Shown: positions 16,353 through 24,627, counted from the first letter of the stretch. The stretch is DNA of 25,436 bases from Hydrogenovibrio sp. UBA654 (GCA_002299585.1 DBOE01000029.1:1-25436), one strand, 5' to 3'. Notes: generated from the letters alone by a model not told the origin. Made by a program: numbers and translations.

Positions 16353-17426
16353 ATGCAAAGACTACTTGGTAAAGCACTGCCTTTGGGTAGTATCATGATT
16401 GATATTGAAGGTTTAGCATTAACCGCAACCGATGTAAAACGGCTGTTAAACCCGTTGGTTGCAGGAGTTATTTTATTTAGTCGTCATTATGAATCAATAG
16501 AACAGTTACAAAAACTTACTACCGCAATTCATCAGCTACGCCACCCCAGATTATTAATTGCAGTTGACCATGAAGGGGGGAGGGTACAAAGATTTAGAGC
16601 AGGGTTTACTGGTTTACCTGCGATGCAAAAAATTGGTGATCTTTATCAACAAAATAAAGTCCAAGCTCAGCAGTTAGCAGAAACAACTGGTTGGCTATTA
16701 GCAACTGAGCTATTAGTTTGTGGGGTTGATTTTAGTTTTGCCCCTGTTGTAGATTTAAATTATGGTACCAGCAGTGTAATAGGTGATAGATCTTTTGCTG
16801 AACAAGAAAAAGATGTTGCTGATTTATCTTTTCAACTAATGAATGGTATGCATAAAGCAGGTATGTGTGCAGTAGCTAAACACTTTCCAGGACATGGTTA
16901 TATCAAAGAAGATACCCATACAGAAATAGCAATAGATTACAGAAGTCTTGAGCAAATAATCCAAAAAGATATTCAGCCCTTTTTGCACTTGATCTCTAAT
17001 AATATTGAGGCAATTATGCCAGCTCATGTGATTTACCCAAAAATAGATGAGTTACCAGCAGGATTTTCAGCTAAATGGCTACAAGATATTTTACGCAAAC
17101 AATGCCATTTTGATGGAGCAATTATAAGTGATGATATATCTATGCGTGCGGTAACTAATTTAGGCACCCCTTCACAGGTGGCAGCTAAGGCTCTAGCAGC
17201 TGGGTGTGATTTGGTCTTAGTTTGTAATGATTTAAGGGCTAGCGATGAAGTTCTTGCTAATTTGCAATATCAAGCAAGTGTAGTTTCGCATGCACGATTA
17301 ATTCGTTTACATGGTAAACCTATTATTCAATACCAGCACCTAGGGAATAACCCACTTTGGCAAGCAGCCACAACTAGAATAAATAAATTTGTTAATCAGA
17401 TACAGCAACAGGATATTTTATTATGA
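16353..17426 (+). CDS. nagZ: Beta-N-acetylhexosaminidase NagZ
   Basis: Cytoplasmic GH3 enzyme that removes GlcNAc from anhydromuropeptides during peptidoglycan recycling. The GH3 NagZ motif KHFPGHGYIKEDTHTE is at 176-191 with the acid/base pair Asp187/His189, the nucleophile is Asp260 in IISDDISM, and VDHEGGRVQRF (71-81) forms the GlcNAc-binding loop. Length 357 against about 341 in E. coli. It has no signal peptide, as expected. The ATG is 9 bases after the permease gene with AAGG in front, and its stop overlaps the next gene by ATGA. Its position directly behind a peptide importer and a signal-less YkuD gene points to a cell-wall recycling operon. Confidence 0.95.
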   Translation: MQRLLGKALPLGSIMIDIEGLALTATDVKRLLNPLVAGVILFSRHYESIEQLQKLTTAIHQLRHPRLLIAVDHEGGRVQRFRAGFTGLPAMQKIGDLYQQNKVQAQQLAETTGWLLATELLVCGVDFSFAPVVDLNYGTSSVIGDRSFAEQEKDVADLSFQLMNGMHKAGMCAVAKHFPGHGYIKEDTHTEIAIDYRSLEQIIQKDIQPFLHLISNNIEAIMPAHVIYPKIDELPAGFSAKWLQDILRKQCHFDGAIISDDISMRAVTNLGTPSQVAAKALAAGCDLVLVCNDLRASDEVLANLQYQASVVSHARLIRLHGKPIIQYQHLGNNPLWQAATTRINKFVNQIQQQDILL

Positions 17427-18634
17427 GTACGTTAAAAACAGAAGAAAATGGACAAATAATAGTTGAACTACCTACTAATAGTGGTTCAACTCTCTTTGAA
17501 GATATAACCCGAGAGGGATTAACTCAGATTGTAAATCTTTTTCCTGAAACTTGGATTTTTTTAATGGGTCTATTTGGAGGTCATGCTTGGGTTTTAATCT
17601 TAACCGTTTTTATGACTCTAACTTTTATAGTAGATTTATCCTTTAGAAAATTTATATATTATTTAAATAAATATTTTGACGACAAAGAAAAGCTGTTTTT
17701 AAAAACGATTTCGATAGCTTCAAAAACACCAGTTTCTTTTTACATTTGGTTATCAGCTTCTGCTCTAGCTTTAAACACAGTAATCTTAACTTTCCCTTAT
17801 TTTAATGATTTAATAACCTATGTAAGTGCCACAAAGTCAAGCCTTGCACTTATTTCAGTAGCTTGGTTTGCAATTAGATGGGTAAATCAAATAGAAACTT
17901 ATGTTAAGTCTTTAGAAGAAGACTCTCGCTGGGATCCTGTTTCTATGGAAGCGATGGTTAAAATATTTAAATTAACTGTTTTTATAATTACCAGTTTATT
18001 TGTGTTAAGTTCATTTGGGATTAATTTAACTGCTTTATTAGCTTTCGGTGGTATGGGAGGTATCGCGGTTGGTTTTGCTGCCAAAGATCTTCTGGGAAAT
18101 TTTATTGGTGGTTTTATAATTTATATGGATAAACCATTTAAAGTAGGAGATTGGATTAGATCACCAGATAAAAATATAGAAGGCACTGTTGAAAACATTG
18201 GTTGGCGAGTGACAAAAGTAAGGACTTTTGACAAAAGACCTCTTTATATACCAAATGGTACTTTTTCAGTTATTTCTATAGAAAATCCATCGAGAATGTT
18301 AAATAGAAGGATAAAAGAAATAGTAGGGGTGCGTTATGATGATATTAAGCAAGTAGCAAATATTACTGGTGCAATTAAACAAATGCTTATAACTCATCAA
18401 GATATAGATGCGAATCAAACTATCATCGTTAATTTAAATTCATTTGGAGCTTCAACTGTAGATATTTTAGTTTATACATTTACTAAAACTACTAACTGGG
18501 TTAGATACCATGAAATTAAAGAAGTTATACTCTTAGAAATAGCTAAAATAATTGACAATCATGGAGCAGAAATAGCCTACCCAACCCAAACTTTACACAT
18601 AAATAAAACTAGTCAGGAAAATGTTGATATTTAA
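17423..18634 (+). CDS. MscS-family mechanosensitive ion channel
   Basis: Inner-membrane channel of 403 residues that opens under membrane tension to release solutes. Hydrophobic segments lie at about 45-70, 100-125, 138-157, 180-200 and 200-233; the last is the pore-lining TM3 with the Gly/Ala-rich pattern AFGGMGGIAVGFAAKDLLGN. The following beta domain has KPFKVGDWIR, GTVENIGWRVTKVRTFDKR and YIPNGTFS, all typical. The number of membrane helices suggests a YnaI/YbdG-like member rather than short MscS. It overlaps nagZ by ATGA and is the last gene of the forward run; no clear terminator is seen in the 30 bases before convergent murB. Confidence 0.9.
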   Translation: MSTLKTEENGQIIVELPTNSGSTLFEDITREGLTQIVNLFPETWIFLMGLFGGHAWVLILTVFMTLTFIVDLSFRKFIYYLNKYFDDKEKLFLKTISIASKTPVSFYIWLSASALALNTVILTFPYFNDLITYVSATKSSLALISVAWFAIRWVNQIETYVKSLEEDSRWDPVSMEAMVKIFKLTVFIITSLFVLSSFGINLTALLAFGGMGGIAVGFAAKDLLGNFIGGFIIYMDKPFKVGDWIRSPDKNIEGTVENIGWRVTKVRTFDKRPLYIPNGTFSVISIENPSRMLNRRIKEIVGVRYDDIKQVANITGAIKQMLITHQDIDANQTIIVNLNSFGASTVDILVYTFTKTTNWVRYHEIKEVILLEIAKIIDNHGAEIAYPTQTLHINKTSQENVDI

Positions 18635-18664
18635 TATTGGATTATCTGGTGTAAAGGTATTATT

Positions 18665-19690
18665 TTATATACAAATAACTTCTCGTTCTAAATGAATACC
18701 AAATTTATGGTCAACATCCTCTTGAATTTGGTTTGCTAGTTGGTTAATTTCTTTACCTGTAGCATCACCATAGTTGACTAAAACTAGAGCATGTAGTTGT
18801 GATACACCAGTATTTTTATTAAATCTTTTACCTTTCCATCCAGTTGATTCAATTAACCATGCAGCAGGGATTTTATATTCACCATTTATGGTTTTATGGT
18901 AAGGAGCGTCACTAAATTTATTAGCAAACTTTTTAAAATAGTCGGCAGAAATAATAGGATTTTTAAAGAAACTTCCTGCATTGCCATATTTTTTAACATC
19001 GGGTAACTTTTTCTTGCGTAACTCAATAACAGTATCAAATATTATTTTTGGGGTTAGTTCTTGTTTTTTGTATTTAGTAAGAGCTTCTTTTAACTGACTA
19101 TAATAAAGATTAGCTTTGCCCGCATGGCCCTTTTTTAAATGGAATGTAACCCTATGGACTAACAATTTATTTTTATAATCGGTTTTAAAAATACTAGAGC
19201 GGTAATCAAATTGACAATCAGAGTTTCTAAATACTTCTCTTTCCCCTGTAAATAAATTCAGAGTTTGTACGCGAGTAATTACATCCCTTGCCTCAGCACC
19301 ATAAGCGCCAATATTTTGCACAGGGGCAGCTCCAACAGTACCAGGTATGTAAGCTAAGTTTTCTAATCCCCAAAGATTATTTTCGATACTATATTCAACT
19401 AATTCATGCCAACCTAAACCAGCACCAACCGATATCCACACATTATCATCATCTTCTTTCACGATTTTTATTTTTTTAAAACGGCAGGTTACCACAACCT
19501 TTTCAAGGTCAGTATTAAAGAGTAAATTACTTGCTCCACCAATAATAATCCATGGCAAAGAAGATAGTTGTAAATCAGAACGAAGAACTACTATGTCGGA
19601 CTGTTTTTCTATTTCTACAAAGTATTTTGCTTTTATATCTATTTTAAAAGTGTTGTATTGTTTTAATGAATAGTTAGCTTGTATCCGCAT
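18665..19690 (-). CDS. murB: UDP-N-acetylenolpyruvoylglucosamine reductase
   Basis: Cytoplasmic FAD enzyme that reduces UDP-GlcNAc-enolpyruvate to UDP-MurNAc with NADPH. FAD-binding parts: IIIGGASNLLF (48-58), AYIPGTVGAAPVQNIGAYG (113-131). Catalytic Ser240 is in GNAGSFFKNP, the YRSS (163-166) tyrosine/arginine loop is present, and the C-terminal HLEREV carries the catalytic glutamate. The loop DYRSSIFKT and the 341-residue length fit type I MurB (E. coli, 342). The ATG at 19690 has no strong ribosome site. Its upstream region of 47 bases also holds the promoter of the divergent symporter gene. Confidence 0.95.
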   Translation of the reverse strand: MRIQANYSLKQYNTFKIDIKAKYFVEIEKQSDIVVLRSDLQLSSLPWIIIGGASNLLFNTDLEKVVVTCRFKKIKIVKEDDDNVWISVGAGLGWHELVEYSIENNLWGLENLAYIPGTVGAAPVQNIGAYGAEARDVITRVQTLNLFTGEREVFRNSDCQFDYRSSIFKTDYKNKLLVHRVTFHLKKGHAGKANLYYSQLKEALTKYKKQELTPKIIFDTVIELRKKKLPDVKKYGNAGSFFKNPIISADYFKKFANKFSDAPYHKTINGEYKIPAAWLIESTGWKGKRFNKNTGVSQLHALVLVNYGDATGKEINQLANQIQEDVDHKFGIHLEREVICI

Positions 19691-19693
19691 ATC

Positions 19694-19702
19694 TGCTATA
19701 AT
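19694..19702 (+). promoter_or_regulatory. Extended -10 promoter of the NSS symporter gene
   Basis: TGCTATAAT is a perfect extended -10 element. The -35 region, inside murB, has no good match. Transcription would begin near 19709, face to face with the murB promoter. Confidence 0.5.
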
Positions 19703-19720
19703 TTTTTGTGGTATCCAGTA

Positions 19721-19750
19721 ATTATAGAGGAATTTATATGCCTGCGTCAG
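19721..19750 (-). promoter_or_regulatory. Promoter of murB
   Basis: On the minus strand, CTGACG (19750-19745, 4 of 6 to TTGACA) and a perfect TATAAT (19726-19721) are 18 bases apart. Transcription would begin about 24 bases before the murB ATG. The -35 box lies inside the start of the symporter gene. Confidence 0.5.
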
Positions 19751-21093
19751 AACTTTCTAAAAAAAACATTTGGTCAAATCAAACCATATTTATCTTAGCT
19801 GCAGTTGGCTCAGCGGTTGGATTAGGTAATATTTGGAAGTTCCCTTACATAACTGGTGAAAATGGTGGTGGAGCATTCGTATTAGTTTATTTAGCTTGTG
19901 TTTTACTTATTGGTTTACCAGTATTGATGGCAGAAATAAGTTTAGGAAGAAGGGGTGGTGCCAGCCCGCCAGAGGCAATGAAAAATCTGGCATTAGAAAA
20001 TAAAACTTCTAAATTATGGTGGTTACTCGGCTTAAATGGTATTTTAGCAGGCATACTAATACTTTCCTTTTACACAGTTATTGCAGGCTGGGCAGTATCA
20101 TATTTTTATGATAGTTTTATTGGTGAATTTAAAAATATTAGCACAACTCAAGCGACAGAACATTTTTCATCTTTAGTATCTAACCCGATGCAATTACTAT
20201 TTTGGCATACTGTCATAATGCTAGTTACTATAATCGTTGTTTCAAAGGGTTTAAAAAGTGGCATAGAAAAAGTGATTACCTATATGATGCCGGCCTTGCT
20301 GGTTTTATTATTGATTTTATTTGGTTATGCTATGTCAATTACAGGTTTTGGGCAGAGTCTTAGCTTTTTATTTGCTCCTGATTTTTCAAAATTAACTGGA
20401 CAATCTGTGTTAATCGCCATGGGTCATGCATTTTTTACCTTAAGTATTGGCTTGGGAACCATGATGGTTTATGGCTCATATCTTTCTAAAAAACACTCAA
20501 TAGTAAAAGCATCAATTTGGATTTCCTTTGCAGATACTCTAGTTGCTTTAGTTGCTGGAGTAATTGTTTTTTCAATAGTTTTTTCTAATGGTTTAGAGCC
20601 AAGTTCTGGGCCGGGTTTACTCTTCAAAACTTTGCCTGTGGCGTTTGGGCAAATGACTGGAGGTTGGTTCTTTGGTACACTATTTTTTGGATTAGTAGTT
20701 ATAGCCGCCTTTAGTTCTGCAATATCTCTTATAGAACCAGCTATAAGTTGGTTCATAGATCGCTGGCAGATGAGTAGAAAAAAAGCCTCTTGGGCACTAG
20801 GGGTACTAATTTGGCTAACAGGTATAGGTACAGTGTTATCGTTTAATCAATGGGATGAAGTATATTTTTTAGATGGAAAAACATTTTTTGAAACCTTAGA
20901 TTTTATAACTACTAATATAATGTTGCCACTAGGAGCGTTGTTCATCGCGATATTCTTTGGTTGGATTCTAACAAAACAACAGATAACAGAAGAGTTAAAT
21001 TTGCCAGATAAAATGTTAAAAATATTTATTAGCACAGTTAAATTTATTGCTCCTACTGCAGTTTTGATAGTTTTTGTAGCAAATCTGATTTGA
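19738..21093 (+). CDS. Sodium-dependent transporter, NSS/SNF family
   Basis: Sodium-coupled symporter of the neurotransmitter:sodium symporter family, which in bacteria moves amino acids (LeuT, MhsT, TnaT). The ATG at 19738 is chosen over GTG 19708 because AGAGG sits 7 bases upstream and because the GTG lies at or before the predicted transcription start. The unwound TM1 with Na and substrate sites is AAVGSAVGLGNIWKFPY (21-37), followed by ENGGGAFVLVYL. HAFFTLSIGLGTMMVYGSYL matches TM6. Length 451 with about 11 membrane helices, like MhsT/TnaT. The substrate cannot be told from sequence; an amino acid is likely. Confidence 0.92.
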   Translation: MPASELSKKNIWSNQTIFILAAVGSAVGLGNIWKFPYITGENGGGAFVLVYLACVLLIGLPVLMAEISLGRRGGASPPEAMKNLALENKTSKLWWLLGLNGILAGILILSFYTVIAGWAVSYFYDSFIGEFKNISTTQATEHFSSLVSNPMQLLFWHTVIMLVTIIVVSKGLKSGIEKVITYMMPALLVLLLILFGYAMSITGFGQSLSFLFAPDFSKLTGQSVLIAMGHAFFTLSIGLGTMMVYGSYLSKKHSIVKASIWISFADTLVALVAGVIVFSIVFSNGLEPSSGPGLLFKTLPVAFGQMTGGWFFGTLFFGLVVIAAFSSAISLIEPAISWFIDRWQMSRKKASWALGVLIWLTGIGTVLSFNQWDEVYFLDGKTFFETLDFITTNIMLPLGALFIAIFFGWILTKQQITEELNLPDKMLKIFISTVKFIAPTAVLIVFVANLI

Positions 21094-21111
21094 AAATAAC
21101 TAACCCTACTT

Positions 21112-21148
21112 ATTAAGTGTCTCCTTAATGTTTAGTTTCGGCTAGAAT
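21112..21148 (+). promoter_or_regulatory. Candidate ilvE promoter with inverted repeat
   Basis: TAGAAT (21143-21148) is a plausible -10 box for ilvE; no good -35 box is found. ATTAAG/CTTAAT (21112-21117, 21124-21129), a 6-base inverted repeat, covers the expected -35 region and could be an operator or a weak terminator of the symporter gene. Confidence 0.3.
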
Positions 21149-21180
21149 ATATCGTTTAGTAAAAAGATAAGGTATATTTC

Positions 21181-22110
21181 ATGCAGACAATGAGCAATCG
21201 TGATGGATTTATTTGGCTTGATGGAAAAATGGTCGAGTGGAGTGAAGCTAAAGTTCATGTATTAACTCATACTCTCCATTATGGTATGGGGGTGTTTGAA
21301 GGTGTTCGTGCATATGACGCTGAGCAGGGGACAGCTATTTTTAAGCTTGAAGAGCATACCACTCGTTTAATAAATAGTGCCAAAATAATGAACATGGCAA
21401 TGCCTTTTTCTAAAGAAGAACTGGATGATGCACAAAAATTAGTTGTTCGAGAGAATAACTTAAAATCAGCTTATTTAAGACCTATGGCATTTTATGGTTC
21501 GGAAGGCATGGGCTTAAGAGCAGATAACTTAAAAACCCATGTAATGGTGGCTGCATGGGAGTGGGGTGCTTATATGGGTGAAGAAAACTTAACTCGTGGT
21601 ATCAAAGTAGCGACTTCTTCTTATACGCGCCATCATCCAAATATAAGCATGACCAAAGCAAAAGCAAACGGTGCTTATATTAACTCTATGTTAGCTCTGC
21701 AAGAGGCAATTAGTCACGGCTGTGATGAGGCTTTATTGTTAGATGTTGATGGCTATGTTTCAGAAGGCTCTGGAGAGAATTTTTTTATAGTTAAAGATGG
21801 AACTATTTATACGCCATTTCTGAAATGTGCTTTAGATGGAATTACTCGTAAGACTATAATTCAGCTAGCAAATGAAGCTGATTATGCAGTTGTAGAAAAA
21901 GATATTTCTAGAGATGAAGTGTATATTGCGGATGAAGCATTTTTTACAGGAACCGCCGCAGAAGTAACCCCAATAAGAGAATTAGATAATAGACCAATTG
22001 GAGCAGGAATCCGAGGTCCTATAACAAAGTTACTACAAGCTAAATATTTTGATGTAGTACATGGCCGCTCTAGTAAGTATCTAAATTGGTTATCATTAGT
22101 AAAGGAATAA
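21181..22110 (+). CDS. ilvE: Branched-chain-amino-acid aminotransferase
   Basis: PLP enzyme for the last step of valine, leucine and isoleucine synthesis, moving the amino group from glutamate to the 2-oxo acids. Fold class IV marks: FIWLDGKMVEW, TLHYGMGVFEGVRAY, the PLP lysine Lys161 in TKAKANGAY, DVDGYVSEGSGENFFIVKDG, and FTGTAAEVTPI for the phosphate site. Length 309, as in E. coli. AAGG lies 8 bases before the ATG at 21181; Met4 is a possible later start. The small zinc-finger gene follows after 3 bases and shares the terminator at 22323. Confidence 0.96.
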   Translation: MQTMSNRDGFIWLDGKMVEWSEAKVHVLTHTLHYGMGVFEGVRAYDAEQGTAIFKLEEHTTRLINSAKIMNMAMPFSKEELDDAQKLVVRENNLKSAYLRPMAFYGSEGMGLRADNLKTHVMVAAWEWGAYMGEENLTRGIKVATSSYTRHHPNISMTKAKANGAYINSMLALQEAISHGCDEALLLDVDGYVSEGSGENFFIVKDGTIYTPFLKCALDGITRKTIIQLANEADYAVVEKDISRDEVYIADEAFFTGTAAEVTPIRELDNRPIGAGIRGPITKLLQAKYFDVVHGRSSKYLNWLSLVKE

Positions 22111-22113
22111 ATA

Positions 22114-22311
22114 ATGTCAAAAGCCGTAAAAAAAATAAAAGTTACCTATAAAGATACTCCATTAAGTTGTCCTCTGCCAGAAGATAGTAAGTGGGATTCT
22201 CACCCAAAGGTTATGTTACCAATTGAAGGCAATGGTTTTGCAAAATGTCCATATTGTGGTACAGAATATGTGTTAACTGGTTTTGATCCAGATAGATCTT
22301 TGCATCATTAG
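22114..22311 (+). CDS. CHCC-type zinc-finger protein
   Basis: A 65-residue protein of the zf-CHCC family (related to the zinc-binding part of mitochondrial NDUFS6). The four ligands are Cys19 in LSCP, His30 in DSHP, and Cys45/Cys48 in KCPYCGTEYVL. The role in bacteria is not settled. It starts 3 bases after ilvE and ends just before a strong terminator, so it is the second gene of a two-gene unit. There is no signal peptide, so it is cytoplasmic. Confidence 0.92.
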   Translation: MSKAVKKIKVTYKDTPLSCPLPEDSKWDSHPKVMLPIEGNGFAKCPYCGTEYVLTGFDPDRSLHH

Positions 22312-22322
22312 TTAAAAGTAAT

Positions 22323-22350
22323 AAAAAACCCACATAAAAGTGGGTTTTTT
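22323..22350. terminator. Bidirectional intrinsic terminator (ilvE unit and glnA)
   Basis: A perfect 11-base stem, AAAAAACCCAC (22323-22333) and GTGGGTTTTTT (22340-22350), around a 6-base loop ATAAAA. T runs follow the GC core on both strands, so it can stop the ilvE unit coming from the left and glnA coming from the right. Confidence 0.93.
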
Positions 22351-22371
22351 ATTGTTAATGCTAATTTTGAC

Positions 22372-23778
22372 TTATGAAGAATAATACATGTCAAACTCAA
22401 TAGGATGCGTAGTTGCACGCAAGCGAGTAACTTCTTCCATTTTAAGTTTAATGTAAGAATCAATGGCGTCATCAGTAAATACACCGCCCACTTTTAAGAA
22501 TTCACGATCTTCAGAAACTGCATCTAATGCTTCTTCTAATGAAGCACAAACAGTATCGTAGGTTGCCTCTTCTTCTGGAGGAAGGTCATATAAATCTTTT
22601 TCGGCAGGTTCACCTGGGTCAATTTTATTAATTATACCATCAAGTCCAGCCATTAGAGATGCCGCAAAAGCCAAGTATGGGTTAGCGATTGCATCTGGAT
22701 AACGAAGTTCAACTCTGCGCGAACGCTCTGATGGAGCATAAGGAACCCTAATTGATGCGGAACGGTTTTTCCCAGAATAAGCAACTAATACAGGAGCTTC
22801 AAAACCAGGTACTAACCGTTTATAAGAGTTAGTTCCAGGGTTGGTAAAGGCATTTAATGCACGAGTATGTTTCATTAATCCACCAATATACCAAAGAGCT
22901 TCTTGTGAAAGACCAGAATAAACATCACCTGCAAAAATATTTTTACCATCTTTGGATAGGGATTGGTTGATGTGCATTCCAGAACCGTTATCACCAACAA
23001 TCGGTTTAGGCATGAAAGTAGCGGTTTTACCTAGTGCATGACAAGTATTATGAACTGCATATTTTAGAATTTGTACTTCATCAGCTTTTGCGGTAAGAGT
23101 ATTTCCTGCTAAGGCAAGTTCGCACTGCCCTCCAGCGGCAACTTCGTGATGGTGTGCTTCAAGTTCTAAGCCCATCGATTCTGCCATAGCACAAATGTCG
23201 GCACGAACTTCATGTAGTTGATCCACGGGAGGAACAGGGAAATAACCACCTTTTACCTTAGGCCTGTGCCCAACATTACCGCCTTCCAAGGTTCTTTTGG
23301 ATTCCCAAGCGGATTCTCCAGAATGCATCTTAACAAATGACCCAGACATATCAGAACCCCAAGTAACATCATCAAAAACAAAAAATTCAGGTTCTGGCCC
23401 AAAAAAGGCAGAGTCAGCAATACCCGTTGATTTTAGATAGGCTTCGGCTTTTTTGGCAATACCTCGAGGATCTTTTTCATAAGACTCCATAGTTGCAGGA
23501 GAAACAACCATCATACGGATAACAATGGTAGGGTCATTGGTGAAAGGGTCCAAGTAGAAACCATCCTCTTGGGGTATTAGTAACATATCAGAGTCATTTA
23601 TTCCTTTCCAGCCCTCTATTGATGAGCCATCAAAAGTTTCACCGTCAGCAAAAAAGTCATCATTAATTTTTGATGCAGGGATGGTTACATGTTGTTCTTT
23701 CCCATGAGTGTCAGTAAAGCGTAGATCTGCCCACTTTACATCATGTTCTTTTATTAAACTTGTAATAGCTTGTGACAT
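22372..23778 (-). CDS. glnA: Glutamine synthetase type I (GSI-beta)
   Basis: Dodecameric cytoplasmic enzyme that makes glutamine from glutamate, ammonia and ATP. Signatures: FDGSSIEGWKGINDSDM (49-65), FFGPEPEFFVFD, EAHHHEVAAGGQCE, GSGMHINQS and NRSASIRVPY. Tyr397 in KDLYDLPPEE is exactly at the E. coli AMPylation position, so control by GlnE adenylylation is expected. Length 468 against 469 in E. coli. The ATG has AAAGGA upstream on the minus strand. It has a 280-base AT-rich leader after rppH and ends at the bidirectional terminator. Confidence 0.98.
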   Translation of the reverse strand: MSQAITSLIKEHDVKWADLRFTDTHGKEQHVTIPASKINDDFFADGETFDGSSIEGWKGINDSDMLLIPQEDGFYLDPFTNDPTIVIRMMVVSPATMESYEKDPRGIAKKAEAYLKSTGIADSAFFGPEPEFFVFDDVTWGSDMSGSFVKMHSGESAWESKRTLEGGNVGHRPKVKGGYFPVPPVDQLHEVRADICAMAESMGLELEAHHHEVAAGGQCELALAGNTLTAKADEVQILKYAVHNTCHALGKTATFMPKPIVGDNGSGMHINQSLSKDGKNIFAGDVYSGLSQEALWYIGGLMKHTRALNAFTNPGTNSYKRLVPGFEAPVLVAYSGKNRSASIRVPYAPSERSRRVELRYPDAIANPYLAFAASLMAGLDGIINKIDPGEPAEKDLYDLPPEEEATYDTVCASLEEALDAVSEDREFLKVGGVFTDDAIDSYIKLKMEEVTRLRATTHPIEFDMYYSS

Positions 23779-23827
23779 TTACATTTCCTTTTATATTAAT
23801 TTTAATTTTTGTATAAACTTTTTAACC

Positions 23828-23857
23828 TCTATAGTGATGATAGCGGTATTGATGCAA
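23828..23857 (-). promoter_or_regulatory. Weak candidate promoter of glnA in an AT-rich leader
   Basis: On the minus strand TTGCAT (23857-23852) and TATAGA (23833-23828) are 18 bases apart. Both boxes are imperfect. The whole 23779-24058 gap is very AT-rich (UP-element-like above 23870) and holds a 10-base palindrome AAGTATACTT (24010-24019). No sigma54 box and no NtrC-like dyad was found by eye. Confidence 0.3.
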
Positions 23858-24058
23858 AAAATCCAATATTTTTTATTTTAAAATATGAATTGTTGATTTG
23901 TAATGCTTAAAATCAAACTAGTTATTTATACTAAAAACAGGTGTTAAACATAATAAATATTTAGGGTTAAAATATATATAGAAAGACAGTACAAACATAG
24001 AATATGACTAAGTATACTTTATATGCAGTTTCTAAATTACCAACAGCATTACCAATAG

Positions 24059-24559
24059 CTATATTTTGGCTAATGATGGCAACCAGAATTTTTTTAGATG
24101 CTCTTCTAGCTCGATTAAAGCTGATCGATAAACTTCTTTTTTGAAATCAATTACATTATCCTCAGCATGCCAATAGTCAACCCAGGCCCAACCGTCAAAT
24201 TCTGGTTTGTGGTGATAGTTTAAATTAATTTCTTCCTCCTCACTGACTAACCCTAGTAAAAACCAAATTTGTTTTTGTCCAACACAGATTGGGTTAGTAT
24301 TCTTACGAATACAGTATTTTGGTAAATCATAGGATAACCAGTTTTTAGTTCTACCAATAATTCTTATATCCACGGGGCTTAAGCCAACTTCTTCTTTTAA
24401 TTCTCTAAAAACAGCTTGCTGAGGAGTTTCCTTTTCTTTTATACCACCTTGTGGAAATTGCCAAGATTCTTGCCTAATTCTTTTCCCCCAAAATAGTTTG
24501 CCTTCTTTGTTTACGATGATTATACCGACGTTATGTCTATAACCGTCTGCGTCTATCAC
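24059..24559 (-). CDS. rppH: RNA pyrophosphohydrolase RppH (Nudix)
   Basis: Removes pyrophosphate from the 5' end of triphosphorylated or diphosphorylated mRNAs, opening the way to RNase E decay. The Nudix box GX5EX7REUXEEXGU is complete as GGIKEKETPQQAVFRELKEE plus VGL at about 38-60. The N terminus MIDADGYRHNVGIIIVN and WQFPQGG match E. coli RppH. The start is a GTG at 24559, decided by this conserved DADGYR end; no ATG is near, and the only purine-rich sites are AGG 7 bases upstream and GAGGT touching the codon. Length 166 against 176. glnA lies downstream; a HAD gene is divergent upstream. Confidence 0.95.
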   Translation of the reverse strand: MIDADGYRHNVGIIIVNKEGKLFWGKRIRQESWQFPQGGIKEKETPQQAVFRELKEEVGLSPVDIRIIGRTKNWLSYDLPKYCIRKNTNPICVGQKQIWFLLGLVSEEEEINLNYHHKPEFDGWAWVDYWHAEDNVIDFKKEVYRSALIELEEHLKKFWLPSLAKI

Positions 24560-24597
24560 CTCAAAACCTAAAAATTTTTAATCAATATATACTGAGT

Positions 24598-24627
24598 ATT
24601 ATTACAGTAAAAAAGCTTCGCTTTCAA
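24598..24627 (-). promoter_or_regulatory. Promoter of rppH
   Basis: On the minus strand TTGAAA (24627-24622, 5 of 6) and AATAAT (24603-24598, 5 of 6) are 18 bases apart, with TGT before the -10 box as an extended -10. The leader would be about 30 bases. Confidence 0.5.

Noticed and set aside
19708..19737. GTG start extending the NSS symporter by 10 residues
   Set aside because: It coincides with the predicted transcription start and has no ribosome site, while ATG 19738 has AGAGG 7 bases upstream.
23852..23864. TTGGATTTTTTTGCAT on the minus strand as a sigma54 promoter of glnA
   Set aside because: GG and GC are only 7 bases apart, not the 10 required.
24036..24055. Direct repeat ATTACCAA with 12-base period after rppH
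   Set aside because: Only two short copies, no array and no linked gene; not a CRISPR or iteron set.
24004..24144. Forward small ORF of 46 codons beginning MTKYTLYAVSKLPTALPIA
   Set aside because: Most of it is antisense to the 3' end of rppH and it has no good ribosome site; likely chance in AT-rich DNA.
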